From Deltaproteobacteria bacterium (GTDB lineage Bacteria; Desulfobacterota; Desulfobaccia; Desulfobaccales; 0-14-0-80-60-11), in the NCBI GenBank assembly GCA_021817645.1, contig JAKAGH010000183.1, positions 1-6,504 on the forward strand: DNA of 6,504 bases, read 5' to 3'. Made by a program: the position numbers and the translations under genes. Positions 4,681 through 6,504 of this stretch are shown piece after piece (the first letter of the stretch is position 1; every line of letters begins with the position of its first letter). The notes beneath the pieces were generated by a model that had not been told where the DNA came from, did not search any database, and saw only the letters and a program-made list of their open reading frames with translations.

Positions 4681-6251
4681 ATACCTTCCTCTGTCAGGGG
4701 GATATGGCCCTGGATAAATTCGTGCAGCACTTCCGGAAAGACCCGGAGCAGGTCTGCGGCGATCAGACCCCGGGAGCTGTGGGCTGCGGCCCAATAGTCC
4801 GCGGCCAGGCCGTGGAGATAGACCCCCAGGCGGGCTGCGTCCCAGGGAGAGAGCTTCTGGGCCAGAAAGCCGCCGATGAGGCCGGTGAGCACGTCGCCGG
4901 TGCCGCCGCTGGCCAGAGCCGGATTCCCGGTGGAGTTAATACTCACCCGGCCTTCCGGGTCGGCCACCACGGTCCGGGCGCCTTTGAGCACCATCACCGC
5001 CCCGGTTTGCCGTGCGGCTTCCCGGGCGGTTTTAAGACGGTCCGACTGGACCTGCGGCACCGTGGTTCCCAGGAAACGGGCCATCTCCCCGGGATGGGGG
5101 GTGAGCAGGCGCGGACCGGCCGCGGTTTTTAACAGATCAGGATGGCCGGCCAGGGCGTTGAGCCCGTCCGCGTCGATGACCAGGGGCAGGGGCAGGTCCT
5201 GGGCCAGGTGACGCACCAGCTCCCGGGTTTCCGGATGCGTCCCCAGTCCCGGCCCCAGAGCCGCGGCGGTCTTATCTTCCAGAAAATTTTGTAGCGGCTC
5301 CAGGGCCTGCATGCCCAAGGCCCGGGCGCCTGCTGCTTCCGGCAACGGCAGGGTCATGGCCTCGGTGATCTTCACCTCCAGGATATCGTTGAGGCTGGCG
5401 GCAATCCCCAGGGTCACCAGACCCGCACCGGTCCGCAAAGCCCCTTCGGAAGTCAAGGCCGCGGCCCCGGTCTTGCCTTCGGAGCCGGCCAGGACCACCA
5501 GGTGGCCGTAAGTCCCCTTGTTGCTGGCAAAAGAGCGGGGCGGCAGGAGAGCCCGCATCTCGGCGGCCTCCGTCAAGGCCCCGGCGACGTTTTCGGCCAG
5601 AGCCGGGGGAATGCTGATATCCACCTGCCAGAGGCGGCCGGTGTAATCCCGCCCCGGGGGGAGGATTTGGCCGATCTTGGGCCAGCCGTAGGTAACCGTG
5701 ACCTGGGCCTTGACTGCCGCGCCCAGGGGCTGCCCGGTATCGGCACAGAGACCGGAAGGTATATCCACCGCCAGCACCGGGGGCCGCAGCCGGTTGATCT
5801 CCTCGATTACCCCGGCCATCAAGCCCCGGACTTCGCTGTTCAGGCCGGTGCCCAGGAGGGCGTCGACCATCAGCGCGGACTTGGCCAACCTATGGGCCAG
5901 GGGATTCAGATCTTTTTCTTCTTTAACCTCAATAACTTCTATTCCCAGGCGGGCGGTGATTTCCAAATTGGTCCGGGCGTCGCCCCGGACCTGGTCCCGG
6001 GCCGCGGTCAAAAATACGGCCACAGGGATACCCGACTGGGCCAGGTAGCGGGCCACCACCAAACCGTCGCCGCCGTTGTTGCCCCGCCCCGCCAGGATGG
6101 CCACGGGTCCGGCCAGCTCCGGGAATTCCCGGCGGAGAATTGCGTAAGTGGTGCGCCCCGCGTTCTCCATCAACACCAGAGAAGGGATACCCACCTCTTC
6201 GATGGCCCGGCGGTCAAGTTCCCGCATCTCTGCGGTAGTAACGAGCTTCAT
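4656..6251 (-). CDS. nnr: bifunctional NAD(P)H-hydrate epimerase / ADP-dependent NAD(P)H-hydrate dehydratase
   Basis: This enzyme repairs hydrated, inactive NADH and NADPH (NADHX, NADPHX): the epimerase interconverts the R and S forms, and the dehydratase restores NAD(P)H using ADP. At 531 aa it is a full-length fusion (YjeF type). The N-terminal epimerase domain (about 1-215) shows ENAGR (29-33), GRGNNGGDG (55-63), DALLGTGL (130-137) and DIPSG (163-167). The C-terminal ribokinase-like dehydratase domain (about 230-510) shows NKGTYGHL (244-251), ALGPGLG (331-337), DADGLNAL (360-367), TPHPGEM (384-390), LKGART (422-427) and GNPALASGGTGDVLTG (442-457). All expected catalytic motifs are present. 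The start MKLVTTAEMRELDRRAIEE matches the family N-terminus, although the upstream GGAG is only 2 nt away and so is weak. Its 3' end overlaps the CBS gene by 25 bp. Confidence 0.97.
   Translation of the reverse strand: MKLVTTAEMRELDRRAIEEVGIPSLVLMENAGRTTYAILRREFPELAGPVAILAGRGNNGGDGLVVARYLAQSGIPVAVFLTAARDQVRGDARTNLEITARLGIEVIEVKEEKDLNPLAHRLAKSALMVDALLGTGLNSEVRGLMAGVIEEINRLRPPVLAVDIPSGLCADTGQPLGAAVKAQVTVTYGWPKIGQILPPGRDYTGRLWQVDISIPPALAENVAGALTEAAEMRALLPPRSFASNKGTYGHLVVLAGSEGKTGAAALTSEGALRTGAGLVTLGIAASLNDILEVKITEAMTLPLPEAAGARALGMQALEPLQNFLEDKTAAALGPGLGTHPETRELVRHLAQDLPLPLVIDADGLNALAGHPDLLKTAAGPRLLTPHPGEMARFLGTTVPQVQSDRLKTAREAARQTGAVMVLKGARTVVADPEGRVSINSTGNPALASGGTGDVLTGLIGGFLAQKLSPWDAARLGVYLHGLAADYWAAAHSSRGLIAADLLRVFPEVLHEFIQGHIPLTEEGICYKRVIS
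4684..4690 (-). promoter_or_regulatory. ribosome binding site of the CBS gene, inside nnr
   Basis: On the minus strand AGGAAGG (4690-4684) lies 3 nt before the ATG at 4680, within the last codons of the NAD(P)HX repair gene. It supports the short 153-aa start of the CBS protein. Confidence 0.65.
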
Positions 6252-6504
6252 GGCTCCGGTCCGGTTGCGGCTCAGGATGCCGGGGGAGGGCAGGGGAGCA
6301 GCAGCCCCCGGGCAGTTGCCGGCGCCAGCGCGATCCCCCGATTATCCCCGGTTTCGGAGTAAAGATAACACAATCCCAAGGAGAAAGCCACGCTTACAGG
6401 TAGATGAGGAGATGGGGCTGGGGTAAATAACTGTTCATTTCCATTCTAATAAAATTACCCATTGTCCCAAATATCCTCCGGCGGATTTCAGTTGACATAG
6501 ATCG
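6252..6504. other. intergenic / unassigned right end
   Basis: No gene can be supported here. The part next to nnr (6252-6355) is GC-rich, with possible GC stems such as GGGG-CCCC around 6293-6308. The outer part (about 6361-6504) is clearly more AT-rich. Read on the minus strand, 6498-6394 is a 34-codon open frame (ATG to TAA) that is also open to the window edge, so it could be the end of a gene lying mostly outside; its peptide has no recognisable motif. GGGTAA (6421-6426) and TTACCC (6455-6460) form a small inverted repeat. The promoter of the nnr operon should lie in or beyond this stretch, but no convincing -35/-10 pair was seen. Confidence 0.5.

Noticed and set aside
3740..4717. 325-codon plus-strand open frame opposite tsaE and the CBS gene
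   Set aside because: It is antisense to two genes with clear family motifs, has no recognisable domain, and follows from GC-rich codon use.
5502..6362. 286-codon plus-strand open frame opposite nnr
   Set aside because: It is antisense to the conserved Nnr epimerase domain. Its composition is rich in Gly/Pro/Gln/His/Arg, as expected of a shadow frame.
6374..6390. Sigma54 promoter (TGGC...TTGG) on the minus strand upstream of nnr
   Set aside because: The -12 GC element is absent; only the TGGC half resembles the consensus.

Overview
The window is a GC-rich stretch of bacterial chromosome, carrying eight confidently called protein-coding genes and several intergenic palindromic repeats. Four exported or membrane-anchored TPR proteins, a fused NAD(P)HX repair enzyme in an nnr-CBS-tsaE order, and ACAGAG/ACAAAG-type intergenic palindromes suggest a Gram-negative bacterium, perhaps of the Desulfobacterota (Deltaproteobacteria). 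That assignment is inference from gene content and is not secure.

Left part, + strand (1-2742). A DppC/OppC-type peptide or nickel ABC permease (19-855) is followed after 3 nt by a small exported TPR protein (859-1320) whose ribosome binding site lies on the permease stop codon. A palindromic repeat (1317-1445) begins on that gene's stop codon. Next come a strong sigma70-like promoter (1539-1567) and a paralogue of the first TPR protein (1622-2101), closed by a textbook UUCG intrinsic terminator (2130-2156). A second strong promoter (2178-2205) and a GC-rich leader of about 100 nt precede a third, three-repeat exported TPR protein (2311-2742).

Middle (2743-2903). The convergent intergenic space is almost filled by a second palindromic element (2762-2883). 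Its arms are ACAGAG-type tandem repeats and its centre is a 13-bp hairpin.

Right part, - strand (2904-6251). Read in the direction of transcription, this is a tight operon: bifunctional NAD(P)H-hydrate epimerase/dehydratase (6251-4656), overlapping by 25 bp a two-CBS-domain protein (4680-4219), which overlaps by 4 bp (GTGA) the t6A-modification ATPase TsaE (4222-3734). After a 158-bp gap holding a third palindromic element comes a membrane-anchored TPR protein of the YfgM type (3575-2904). The operon is metabolite repair plus tRNA modification, with a probable adenine-nucleotide-sensing protein between the two enzymes. The last 253 bp (6252-6504) hold no gene I can support.

The most notable points are the pair of exported TPR paralogues that share an unusual cysteine-containing C-terminal signature, and three intergenic palindromes of different sequence but similar architecture. 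Nothing here is a clear defence, CRISPR or mobile system.
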